Source: Aquificota bacterium (GTDB taxonomy: Bacteria > Aquificota > Aquificia > Aquificales > Hydrogenothermaceae). From it: DNA of 5,935 nucleotides. Positions 1 through 5,932 of the stretch are shown here, in pieces. Positions within the stretch are counted from its first letter, which is position 1; every line of letters begins with the position of its first letter. A model generated the notes under the pieces. The model was given only the letters and a program-made list of their open reading frames with translations, was not told where the DNA came from and ran no database searches. The translations under genes and the position numbers were made by a program. The DNA is taken from positions 1-5,935 of the forward strand of contig JAADEV010000126.1 in the NCBI GenBank assembly GCA_013153295.1. Reading direction: 5' to 3'.

Positions 1-77
1 ATACCTATGTATGAATTTATCCTGTTAAATCTAAGTTAGCTTTCAGAAAGTATTATTATAAAATCACCTCTGTTGAA

Positions 78-118
78 TTGATGTAGGTTAAAGATTTTTG
101 TTCCTTTGTGGTTAAAAA
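78..118 (+). promoter_or_regulatory. possible weak Crp/FNR-type half-palindrome and promoter ahead of the cupin gene
   Basis: Bases 78-91 read TTGAT-GTAG-GTTAA, matching 8 of 10 fixed positions of the FNR/DNR/NnrR consensus TTGAT-N4-ATCAA: the left half is perfect and the right half matches at three of five. An A/T-rich -10-like stretch (TAAAAA, 113-118) lies about 28 bases from the palindrome centre. This is nearly the same geometry as the much stronger site at 481-494. The region is AT-rich, so chance is a serious alternative. The first ~40 bases of the window could hold the tail of an upstream gene (one frame stops at 37-39), but this cannot be decided. Confidence 0.25.
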
Positions 119-142
119 TAAACAGTAAAAAGGAGGTAAAAG

Positions 143-475
143 ATGGCTTTAAAGATTTATCCTGTGGCGGAAAAGTTTGACCCTGAGAAGCCAGTTTCAG
201 AAAAGATAATAACCACAGATAATATGGTGGTTGTCCATTTCTATCTGAAGGCAGGGCAGAAGATACCACTACACACCTCAACATCAGAGGTTTTTGTGGT
301 TGTTCTACAGGGAAAAGGTAAGTTTTTCTATGGAGATGAAAACAGTTATGAGGTTTTAGAGGAAAGGGAAAGTCTATTTTACCAGTCTGAGGAACCACAC
401 GGGTTTGAAGCGGTTGAGGATATGATAGTGCAGGCTGTAATAAGCCCAAATCCCCAGAAAAAGATTAAGCTGTAG
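143..475 (+). CDS. small single-domain cupin protein
   Basis: A 110-residue soluble protein with no signal peptide or membrane segment, the size of a minimal one-domain cupin barrel. Cupin motif 1 is visible at residues 38-57: G38, five residues, H44, then E49 and G57. The second His of the usual HxH is replaced by Ser46. Motif 2 is at about 79-90, with P85-H86-G87-F88 supplying the late metal-binding His. The metal set visible is therefore H44, E49 and H86, one ligand fewer than the classical four. The start is well supported: AGGAGG (131-136) lies six bases before the ATG. The gene sits 110 bases upstream of the membrane protein/NO reductase pair on the same strand, but a separate promoter-like region intervenes. 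Small cupins may be enzymes, metal sensors or binding proteins; nothing here fixes a substrate. The family call is fairly sure, the function unknown. Confidence 0.8.
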   Translation: MALKIYPVAEKFDPEKPVSEKIITTDNMVVVHFYLKAGQKIPLHTSTSEVFVVVLQGKGKFFYGDENSYEVLEERESLFYQSEEPHGFEAVEDMIVQAVISPNPQKKIKL

Positions 476-480
476 AACCC

Positions 481-494
481 TTGACTAAAATCAA
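481..494 (+). promoter_or_regulatory. Crp/FNR-family (FNR/DNR/NnrR-like) binding palindrome
   Basis: The site reads TTGAC-TAAA-ATCAA, matching 9 of 10 fixed positions of the consensus TTGAT-N4-ATCAA. It begins five bases after the cupin stop codon and lies about 90 bases before the start of the membrane protein that precedes the NO reductase gene. Its centre (487.5) is about 40 bases from a start site predicted from the TATATAGATT stretch at 513-522, which fits class II activation near -41.5. Regulators of this family (FNR for low oxygen, DNR/NnrR for NO) commonly switch on nitric oxide reductase genes. Which one acts here cannot be told from the site. Confidence 0.7.
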
Positions 495-512
495 TGAAGG
501 GGAAAGGTTATT

Positions 513-522
513 TATATAGATT
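513..522 (+). promoter_or_regulatory. probable -10 region for the membrane protein/NO reductase unit
   Basis: The stretch TATATAGATT contains several overlapping -10-like hexamers (TATATA, TATAGA, TAGATT), each matching TATAAT at four positions. There is no good -35 hexamer at the right distance. The FNR-type palindrome centred at 487.5 occupies that place, as expected for an activator-dependent class II promoter. Transcription would start at about 525-529 and leave a leader of about 55-60 bases. The leader has a small hairpin (CCTTC 546-550 with GAAGG 557-561) just before the ribosome binding site. Confidence 0.45.
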
Positions 523-584
523 TAAGACAAAAAAGTATTAAATTCCCTTCCCCAAAGAAGGTTAGCTGGAGGACAAACTACAAA

Positions 585-995
585 ATGATGGAAGTTGGTT
601 CTTGGTTGTGGAAGCTGTCTTATATGTTCCACGTTATTTCCAATGCCGCATTTTTTGGAATATCCCTTGTTTTTACATTTGCAGATAACAACCTCCTTAA
701 AGAGGAGATAGTTAAAAAGTATCTGAAAATATCCTCCCTGTTTGTGTTTTTAACAGGGGCTACAGGTATACTTTTACTGTCAATCTTAAGTATGAACGGA
801 ATGGACGACCTTACAAACAACCCTGTAGGTCAAAGTGCTTTGGCTATGATACTTGGGTATCTTATAGTCCTTTTTGTTTTTTCCCTTGCCCTTATATACA
901 AAGGCGGGGAAGCTAAAGTTTACAAAACTTTATTTGGGATTATGTTTTTCAGTTATCTGTTTGTTTACTTACTGAGAGTATACTTAACAACATAG
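585..995 (+). CDS. uncharacterised four-helix membrane protein, partner gene of the NO reductase
   Basis: A 136-residue protein that I cannot assign to a named family with confidence. Four hydrophobic segments are visible at about 9-33, 47-69, 83-105 and 113-133, joined by short polar loops (KEEIVKKYLK at 39-48; NGMDDLTNNP at 71-80), so it is an integral inner-membrane protein. The only His is H16 inside helix 1, in a W-K-L-x-x-M-F-H pattern. This vaguely recalls small four-helix families such as HemJ, CopD-like or DUF2269, in which an early-helix His is conserved; the resemblance is my impression only. GGAGGA (568-573) supports the ATG at 585; a second ATG follows directly at 588. Its stop codon is 13 bases before the NO reductase start, and the reductase ribosome binding site overlaps that stop, so the two are co-transcribed and probably translationally coupled. 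A role in assembly, haem delivery or electron input to the reductase is inference. Confidence 0.82.
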   Translation: MMEVGSWLWKLSYMFHVISNAAFFGISLVFTFADNNLLKEEIVKKYLKISSLFVFLTGATGILLLSILSMNGMDDLTNNPVGQSALAMILGYLIVLFVFSLALIYKGGEAKVYKTLFGIMFFSYLFVYLLRVYLTT

Positions 996-1008
996 GAGGG
1001 TTTAGGAG
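994..1008 (+). promoter_or_regulatory. ribosome binding site of the NO reductase, overlapping the upstream stop
   Basis: AGGAGGG (994-1000) shares the last two bases of the TAG stop (993-995) of the membrane protein gene and sits eight bases before the ATG at 1009. It therefore selects that ATG over a second in-frame ATG at 1021. A further AGGAG (1004-1008) abuts the start codon and is too close to be the main site. The arrangement suits translational coupling of the two membrane proteins. Confidence 0.75.
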
Positions 1009-3312
1009 ATGAGTAATCTAATGGACCAAACCACCAAGAAGTGGTTTCTGATTTTCGTCCTGTCAACGATTGCCGCCGTTGGTCTGTTTACCTTTATGAC
1101 CGTCAAACAGATTAAAGATGTTCCACCAATCCCGCAGGAAGTGAGGGGGACAAAGACCCTGTATACCTACGATGATATAGTGCAGGGTAAGGCATACTTC
1201 CAAAAGTATGTTGTGATGGACCACGGGACGCTACTTGGTAATGGTGCGTATATGGGACCTGACTACACAGCTTGGATACTACACGAGAAGATAGTCAACC
1301 TCCAAAACATATACGCACAGGAGAAATACGGTAAGAAGTATTCACAACTTACCGGTGAAGAGAAGGCACAGATTGACTATCTGGTCACTATGGATGTTAG
1401 ACAGAAGTCAATCCTGAGGGAAGGGGTCACCAAGCTAACTCCACAGATGGAACAGGCTTGGGAAATTGTTAAGAAAAAACTTGTTAAGTTTTTAGTGGAA
1501 GGAAATCCCCAATACGCTTGGGTAGGGGGGCTTGTAAAACCTGAAGAAGCTGAGAAGATGGCCGCATTTATTGATTGGACAACACTTGTGGCTGTCACTC
1601 CTAGACCTTCTGCAAAACCAAAGGAAGAGGTTAGCGTTATCACTTCTTTAGGTGAACCTTTAAATGTTTACAAAAACCTGAATATCCACCCAACTTACAC
1701 AAACAACTGGCCACCTGAACCTGCTATCGGCTTAGATGCTACATACTCTTCACTTTTCTGGTCTCTGGTGGCGTTTATGGCGTGTTGGGCTTTAACAATC
1801 GTTGTTATGTGGGCTTTCTACGACTACTTCCTCAAGTTTGATGACCACAAGGAATATGACGAGTCTCTAAAAATAACAAAACTAACACCAATGCAGGAAA
1901 AAGTTATCAAGTTTGTTCCACTTGTTCCACTGTTCTTCGTTTTACAAACACTGTTAGGCGGATATATGGCACACCTATACGCTGACCCATCACACAGCTG
2001 GATTGTTCCACAGTCTTTACTACCTTTCAATGTTGCAAGGGAGTTCCACCTAAACCTTGCTGTTCTATGGATTGCCATCGGTTGGCTTGCAGGTGGACTG
2101 TTTATAGCACCACTTGCTTCTAAAGGAAAGGACTTCAAGTTCCCTATAGCAGTAGATATCCTTTGGGTTGCACTGTTAATCGTTGGTGGTGGTGGTCTCA
2201 TAGGTCTGTGGATGGGAGCTTTAGGACTACTGCCAGATGACCTATGGTTCTGGCTTGGTTCTGAAGGTAGGGAGTATATTGAGCTTGGAAGACTTTGGGA
2301 CATTGGTCTGGTTGTAGGTCTGGTTCTGTGGTTCACAATCGTGTTCTTTACAGTTAGACAGGCTGATAAGGTTACACCTCCACTACAGATGATTATCTGG
2401 TCTGCTTTTGCTATAGCTGTTCTGTATATGGCTGGAATGGCACCACTACACAAAATAATGCCTAACTTCACAATAGATGACTACTTTAGATGGTGGGTTG
2501 TTCACCTATGGGTTGAGAACACATTTGAGCTGTTCGCCGCAGGAACACTGGCATTCCTAACAGTTGCCCTTGGTCTGGTAAGTGCCAGATTTGCCACAAT
2601 TATGATGTTCTTTGAGGCATTCCTTATAGTTGCCGCAGGAACAATAGGAACTGGACACCACTACTTCTGGATGGGTGAAAATGAATTCTGGATTGCTTGG
2701 GGTGGAGTGTTATCCTCACTTGAACCTCTACCACTTGTTATCCTAATGATAGAGGCTACAAAAGAGTATCTCCACATTAAAGAGAAAGGAGACAAATTCC
2801 CATTCAGAATGGCATTCCTATGGCTTGCAGGTTCAGCTTTCCTAAACTGGCTTGGAGCAGGTTTCTATGGAATGTTAATCAACCTACCAATTGTTAACTA
2901 CTACGAACACGGAACATACTTTGGAATGGCACACGGACACGTTGCCTTACTTGGAGCTTTCGGATACATCTCCATAGCATTCCTATACTTCATCGCAAGG
3001 GCTAACGCATTAGCTAAAGGCTTACACTGGGACGAGAAAATATCCAACCTTGGTTTCTGGCTAACAACACTTGGTATCTTTATCTTCGCATTCCCAGTTC
3101 TGGTAATCGGTGAGAAACAGATGGAGTGGGCTTACAACTACGGATACTGGGTAGCCAGAACAAGGGAAGTTCTTGAAGGAATGGGCTTCTGGCTATGGAT
3201 AAGACTTATACCTGACCTTATGATAGTAGCAGGTGCAATACTTATACTTGTAGACCTTATATACAAACTCTACCTATCCAAAAAGGTATCACCTGCTACA
3301 GCTACAACATAA
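1009..3312 (+). CDS. norZ: quinol-dependent nitric oxide reductase, single-subunit (qNOR)
   Basis: Inner-membrane enzyme of the haem-copper oxidase superfamily reducing two NO to N2O with quinol electrons. At 767 residues it has normal qNOR length. One N-terminal helix (about 12-31) leads to a periplasmic domain (about 32-245) with the qNOR signature GKAYFQKY...GAYMGPDYTA (60-88); it lacks CxxCH, so carries no haem c. About 13 more helices follow, to 756. By comparison with Pseudomonas NorB: low-spin haem b ligands H347 and H644; haem b3 ligand H642; FeB ligands H499, H550, H551 and E503; conserved E507 and E572. All are present, so the enzyme should be active. The probable quinol site keeps H322 and D736, but has Asp326 where I recall a Glu in many qNORs. 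It follows the four-helix protein by 13 bases and ends at a strong terminator; an FNR-like site upstream suggests anaerobic/NO control. Often named norB; norZ denotes the quinol type. Confidence 0.96.
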   Translation: MSNLMDQTTKKWFLIFVLSTIAAVGLFTFMTVKQIKDVPPIPQEVRGTKTLYTYDDIVQGKAYFQKYVVMDHGTLLGNGAYMGPDYTAWILHEKIVNLQNIYAQEKYGKKYSQLTGEEKAQIDYLVTMDVRQKSILREGVTKLTPQMEQAWEIVKKKLVKFLVEGNPQYAWVGGLVKPEEAEKMAAFIDWTTLVAVTPRPSAKPKEEVSVITSLGEPLNVYKNLNIHPTYTNNWPPEPAIGLDATYSSLFWSLVAFMACWALTIVVMWAFYDYFLKFDDHKEYDESLKITKLTPMQEKVIKFVPLVPLFFVLQTLLGGYMAHLYADPSHSWIVPQSLLPFNVAREFHLNLAVLWIAIGWLAGGLFIAPLASKGKDFKFPIAVDILWVALLIVGGGGLIGLWMGALGLLPDDLWFWLGSEGREYIELGRLWDIGLVVGLVLWFTIVFFTVRQADKVTPPLQMIIWSAFAIAVLYMAGMAPLHKIMPNFTIDDYFRWWVVHLWVENTFELFAAGTLAFLTVALGLVSARFATIMMFFEAFLIVAAGTIGTGHHYFWMGENEFWIAWGGVLSSLEPLPLVILMIEATKEYLHIKEKGDKFPFRMAFLWLAGSAFLNWLGAGFYGMLINLPIVNYYEHGTYFGMAHGHVALLGAFGYISIAFLYFIARANALAKGLHWDEKISNLGFWLTTLGIFIFAFPVLVIGEKQMEWAYNYGYWVARTREVLEGMGFWLWIRLIPDLMIVAGAILILVDLIYKLYLSKKVSPATATT

Positions 3313-3332
3313 TTAAAAAACCAACTTAGACT

Positions 3333-3369
3333 AAAGCCTGCTGTCCTCTGCGGACAGTGGGCTTTTTTT
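3333..3369 (+). terminator. intrinsic terminator after the NO reductase
   Basis: A 14-base-pair stem (3333-3346 with 3352-3365) has two adjacent wobble pairs in the middle and a five-base loop (TCTGC). It runs directly into seven T residues (3363-3369), 21 bases after the reductase stop codon. On the opposite strand the same hairpin is followed by only three T, then a T-run about 12 bases further on, so it may also stop the converging minus-strand operon, but less cleanly. Confidence 0.93.
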
Positions 3370-3429
3370 GGGAAGTTGTGAAAAGGTTAACCAGATAAAA
3401 ATAAGGAATTAAATAATAAAAACTTTAAA

Positions 3430-3744
3430 CTACTTGCTAACCTCTTTGCCTAACTTTTTTTCTACAGACTGTATTTTTTGGATTAATCTGTTGCTTTTGC
3501 CCTTTCTTATATCAAACTTTACAACTGAGTAAACCCTGTTGCAGTCCTTCTCAAGCTGTTTGTAAGCCTGATTTATTATTTGTAAAGCCTCTTCCATTGT
3601 TTCTGTTTCAAAGACTGTCCCCATTGGGGTTAGTTTGTAGGGTATACCGCTTTCATCTATCATTTTTATTATTCTGGATACATAGGCACTTACACTTTCA
3701 CCTTTATCTGTGGGAAACATTGCAAACTCAACTAAAACTGACAT
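3430..3744 (-). CDS. MTH1187-family (DUF77/UPF0045) thiamine-binding protein
   Basis: A 104-residue cytoplasmic protein with the family's landmarks in order: an N-terminal strand ending MFPTDKGES (9-17); the region YKLTPMGTVFE (36-46), which matches the most conserved motif of the family; the helix TMEEALQIINQAYKQL (49-64); RVYSVVKFDIRKG (70-82); and a closing SVEKKLG helix (93-99). Length is typical (about 95-105 residues). Members form oligomers of a ferredoxin-like fold; Pfam calls the family Thiamine_BP because relatives such as YkoF bind thiamine or its pyrimidine part. The ligand in this organism is unproven. A very strong Shine-Dalgarno sequence, AAGGAGGGG on the minus strand (3749-3757), supports the start. 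It is the last gene of the minus-strand operon, 12 bases after the 87-residue gene. No riboswitch-like leader was seen, which would be expected if it were under TPP control. Confidence 0.9.
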   Translation of the reverse strand: MSVLVEFAMFPTDKGESVSAYVSRIIKMIDESGIPYKLTPMGTVFETETMEEALQIINQAYKQLEKDCNRVYSVVKFDIRKGKSNRLIQKIQSVEKKLGKEVSK

Positions 3745-3756
3745 TTTACCCCTCCT

Positions 3757-4020
3757 TTATACAATAGTGGCTGTTATTACTGTTTTTATTATATCCCCTT
3801 TCTTTAGAACCTGCGCCAATGTATACAGCTCAACCTCTTCCATTGTTTTTTTATCTGTAGCCCTAAGGGAGCTTACTTTACCTACCCTTACTACAGCAGG
3901 TCTGTCCTGTATTATGTAGCCTTTCTTTTCAAACTCTTTGATTACTAACTCAGAAAGGGTATCCTCATCAAGTTCGGTTATATCAACACCATCAAGTATA
4001 AGCATAAGTTTGTTTTCCAT
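3757..4020 (-). CDS. unrecognised 87-residue conserved-looking protein
   Basis: I do not recognise this family. The protein is soluble, has no Cys and no signal peptide, and is rich in Asp/Glu early (GVDITELDEDTLSELVIKEFEKKG, with 11-34 predicted largely helical). A beta-rich second half follows (AVVRVGKV at 42-49, then a VELYTLAQVL segment at 63-72 and TVITATIV at the C-terminus). It is real rather than a shadow: its ATG overlaps the stop of the upstream gene by one base (TGATG), it has a GGGGA element about eight bases before the start, and its stop is followed at once by the ribosome binding site of the next gene. Position between a secreted thioredoxin-like protein and a thiamine-binding protein gives no clear functional hint. 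The glycine- and lysine-bearing turn KKGDIIKT (73-80) is compatible with a small beta-barrel, but this is weak inference. Confidence 0.8.
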   Translation of the reverse strand: MENKLMLILDGVDITELDEDTLSELVIKEFEKKGYIIQDRPAVVRVGKVSSLRATDKKTMEEVELYTLAQVLKKGDIIKTVITATIV

Positions 4021-4586
4021 CAGTTTTCCCCAATCTCTTCTATGTATTCCTCAAGTATCCAGTTTATCCTTCTTATTCTGTCCTTTATCCTGTTGGCTAT
4101 ACGGTATTTTTTCTCTGGGGGGATTATCTCCACCACTGTAGCCTCAGGTCTGGCTATTATATGCTTTACTGTTCCTTTCCTGTCTATTACCAGTATTAGT
4201 GGCACATCTACTTTAAGGATACGGTAGTTTAAAAATGCGTCCCTGTAGGCTCTACAAACAGGTATCTCAAGTGGTAAAAGTTTTTTTAGCTTTTCTACTT
4301 CCTGCTGGTCTGACCTACTAAGTAAAACTGCTAAAAACTCTACTTTGTCCTCGTATTTTCTGTAAAGCTGGTTTAACGATGGTAGATACTGGTATGTTCC
4401 TGTCTGGTCTCCTATTGCAAAAAATACTACAACAGCAGGTCTGCCGTTTATTATCTGCGATGCTTTTACAGTGTTTCCATTTTCATCTATACAGGTAAAA
4501 TCTTTAAAATGTTTCCCTACCACATCTTTATCAAAGGCGTAGGACAGGCTAAACAGTGTAAGTAGCAATGTTATCAGTAGTTTCAT
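4020..4586 (-). CDS. exported thioredoxin-fold (TlpA/AhpC-like) protein without the CxxC motif
   Basis: A 188-residue protein. Residues 1-17 form a signal peptide (hydrophobic LLITLLLTLFSLSYA, cleavage likely after Ala17), so it works outside the cytoplasm. A thioredoxin-like domain of the TlpA/AhpC-TSA class follows: an opening F-x-C-x-D-E-N-G-N-T-V segment (30-40), PAVVVFFA strand (50-57), PSLNQLYRKYEDKVEF (69-84), and VPLILVIDRKG (128-138) with cis-Pro P129. Where active TlpA proteins have A-T-W-C-P-x-C this one has A-I-G-D-Q-T-G (57-63), so both redox Cys are missing. The two remaining Cys are C32 and C111; whether they pair is unknown. A charged helical tail (160-188) is extra. AAAGGAG (about 4594-4600) fixes the ATG at 4586, inside the last 38 bases of the tRNA-modification gene. 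The fold call is good; a chaperone, binding or scaffold role is inference. Confidence 0.85.
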   Translation of the reverse strand: MKLLITLLLTLFSLSYAFDKDVVGKHFKDFTCIDENGNTVKASQIINGRPAVVVFFAIGDQTGTYQYLPSLNQLYRKYEDKVEFLAVLLSRSDQQEVEKLKKLLPLEIPVCRAYRDAFLNYRILKVDVPLILVIDRKGTVKHIIARPEATVVEIIPPEKKYRIANRIKDRIRRINWILEEYIEEIGEN

Positions 4587-5889
4587 CTTTTATCTCCTTT
4601 CCTATGTTGTTCTCCCTTTCCTCTCCAATCTGTGTAAGTTTTACTGTGGTTATAGAGTTTACAGGTTTGTCTGTCTTAAACTTTATATGTATGTAATTCC
4701 CTGTAAGCCCTATTTTGTAATCCCCTTTTTCAGACAGTATAAGTGCCTCTAAGTTTTTGTTTAAAAATCTTTTCCTAAAGTTGTAGTTTTTCTGGTTTGA
4801 AAGTTGTATAAGCTGTCTGGTTCTCTCTTTTTTCTCCTGCGGGTGGACTGTATCCCCTATTTTGTAAGCTGTTGTCCCCTTCCTTGGGGAGTATGTAAAT
4901 GTATGTATGTAAGATAGTGGTAGTTGTTTTATAAAGTTGTAGCTCCTTTTAAAGGCTTCTTTATCCTCTGTTGGAAATCCTGTTATTATGTCTGTTCCTA
5001 TTGCTGTTTCAGGTCTTTTGTTCAGTATTTTGGTTATTACCTGCTCATACTGGGCAGTTGTGTAGTTTCTTTTCATATCTTTTAATACTTTATCGTCCCC
5101 AGATTGGAGTGATATATGGAAGTGTGGGGCTATTTTTTCTTCAGCTGTTAAAAGGTCTATTAGATTATCGTCTATTTCGTTAACCCCCATTGAGGAAAGT
5201 CTAATCCTATAAAGCCCTTTTATTTTTATAAGCTCTTTTAAAAGCTGGTAAAGTGTTTCTCCCCTATCTACGCCAAACTGGGAAAGCTGTGTTCCTGTAA
5301 GGACTATCTCTTTAAAGCCTCTATTTACAAGTGTTTCTACCTGTTCCTTTATCTGCTGTATAGACCCGCTTCTTACTTTCCCTCTGGCAAAGGGAATTAT
5401 ACAGAAGGAACAGAAGCTATTACACCCTTCTTGAACTTTAAGTATTGGTCTTGTTCCTTCGTAAAATGTGCTTATAAAGAATGTATCAAATCGGTTTTTG
5501 TAAAAGATGTTTTGTATAAAAACTTTATCCTGATGTTTTGAGTTTATATAATCCTCTACTATCTCAAGTATATCCCCTTTGTGGGAGTTTCCTACAACAA
5601 GGTCAACCTCTTCCATTTTTGCCAGCTCTTCAGGTGATACCTGTGCATAACAACCTGTTGCAACAACAACTGCGTTGGGGTTTCTCCTTTTTGCTTGTCT
5701 AAGGGTCTTCCTTGAGGTTCTGTCTGCATCATTTGTTACTGTGCAGGTATTTACTACATATATATCAGCTTTATCTGTAAAGTCTACAAGCTGGTATCCT
5801 CTGTTAAGGAAACCCTCTTCCATACCGGAGGTTTCAAAATGGTTCATTCTACACCCTAAAGTAGCAAAGGCAACTTTTAACTTTTTCAT
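4549..5889 (-). CDS. mtaB: tRNA t6A37 methylthiotransferase MtaB (radical SAM)
   Basis: Cytoplasmic iron-sulfur enzyme that adds a methylthio group to N6-threonylcarbamoyladenosine at position 37 of tRNAs reading ANN codons, giving ms2t6A and steadying decoding. The domains are complete: N-terminal UPF0004 domain (about 3-110) with auxiliary-cluster cysteines C13, C49 (VNTCTVT) and C80 (ATGCYAQ); radical-SAM domain (about 145-345) with C156-x3-C160-x2-C163 in EGCNSFCSFCIIPFARG; and a C-terminal TRAM domain (about 375-425). The FCSFCIIPFARG and VNTCTVTNDADR forms favour MtaB (B. subtilis YqeV type) over MiaB or RimO. At 446 residues it has normal length; residues 426-446 are a less conserved tail whose coding sequence overlaps the next gene by 38 bases. 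The start ATG has only a weak purine stretch (AGTAGAGA) before it. It is the first gene of the minus-strand operon as far as the window shows. Confidence 0.93.
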   Translation of the reverse strand: MKKLKVAFATLGCRMNHFETSGMEEGFLNRGYQLVDFTDKADIYVVNTCTVTNDADRTSRKTLRQAKRRNPNAVVVATGCYAQVSPEELAKMEEVDLVVGNSHKGDILEIVEDYINSKHQDKVFIQNIFYKNRFDTFFISTFYEGTRPILKVQEGCNSFCSFCIIPFARGKVRSGSIQQIKEQVETLVNRGFKEIVLTGTQLSQFGVDRGETLYQLLKELIKIKGLYRIRLSSMGVNEIDDNLIDLLTAEEKIAPHFHISLQSGDDKVLKDMKRNYTTAQYEQVITKILNKRPETAIGTDIITGFPTEDKEAFKRSYNFIKQLPLSYIHTFTYSPRKGTTAYKIGDTVHPQEKKERTRQLIQLSNQKNYNFRKRFLNKNLEALILSEKGDYKIGLTGNYIHIKFKTDKPVNSITTVKLTQIGEERENNIGKEIKDETTDNIATYTV

Positions 5890-5926
5890 TCTCTACTTTT
5901 TATTATCAGTTTTAATTGGTGTTTAA

Positions 5927-5932
5927 ATTATA
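5927..5932 (-). promoter_or_regulatory. possible -10 box of the mtaB operon
   Basis: On the minus strand these bases read TATAAT, a perfect -10 hexamer, placed 37 bases before the mtaB start codon. The -35 element would fall outside the window, so the promoter cannot be confirmed. The surrounding sequence is very AT-rich, which makes a chance match easy. Confidence 0.35.

Noticed and set aside
36..449. A 137-codon minus-strand open frame across the cupin gene.
   Set aside because: The cupin frame has a perfect Shine-Dalgarno sequence and cupin motifs; the opposite frame shows no recognisable domain.
499..553. Inverted repeat GGGGAAAGG (499-507) and CCCTTCCCC (545-553) in the leader region.
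   Set aside because: Only eight of nine pairs over a 37-base gap, and the left arm lies upstream of the predicted transcription start, so it cannot be an RNA hairpin in that transcript and it lacks a T-run to act as a cupin terminator.
585..995. Calling the four-helix membrane protein HemJ or CopD.
   Set aside because: Size and an early-helix His are similar, but the HemJ W-x-A-G-L-x-Y-L-P-R-L pattern and further conserved residues are absent, so the name would not be supported.
1824..2471. A long open frame on the minus strand (about 215 codons) inside the reductase gene.
   Set aside because: It lies wholly inside a clearly conserved gene, has Ser/Pro/Thr/Ile-rich low-quality translation, no domain and no sensible ribosome binding site. 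It is a by-product of codon use on the other strand.
1009..3312. The reductase might be a nitric oxide dismutase (NOD) or another divergent family member.
   Set aside because: All haem and FeB ligands (H347, H499, H550, H551, H642, H644) and the catalytic-site glutamates (E503, E507, E572) are present, and the quinol-site residues H322 and D736 remain. NODs are reported to depart from qNOR at such positions.
3385..3392. Perfect eight-base palindrome GGTTAACC in the convergent intergenic region.
   Set aside because: Too short to mean anything by itself, and not repeated elsewhere in the window as far as I can see.
4549..5889. Assignment of the methylthiotransferase as MiaB or RimO.
   Set aside because: The FCSFCIIPFARG motif, VNTCTVTNDADR and ATGCYAQ forms are those of the MtaB (YqeV) branch; MiaB usually has a CNxYCTYCIVPYxRG-like motif.
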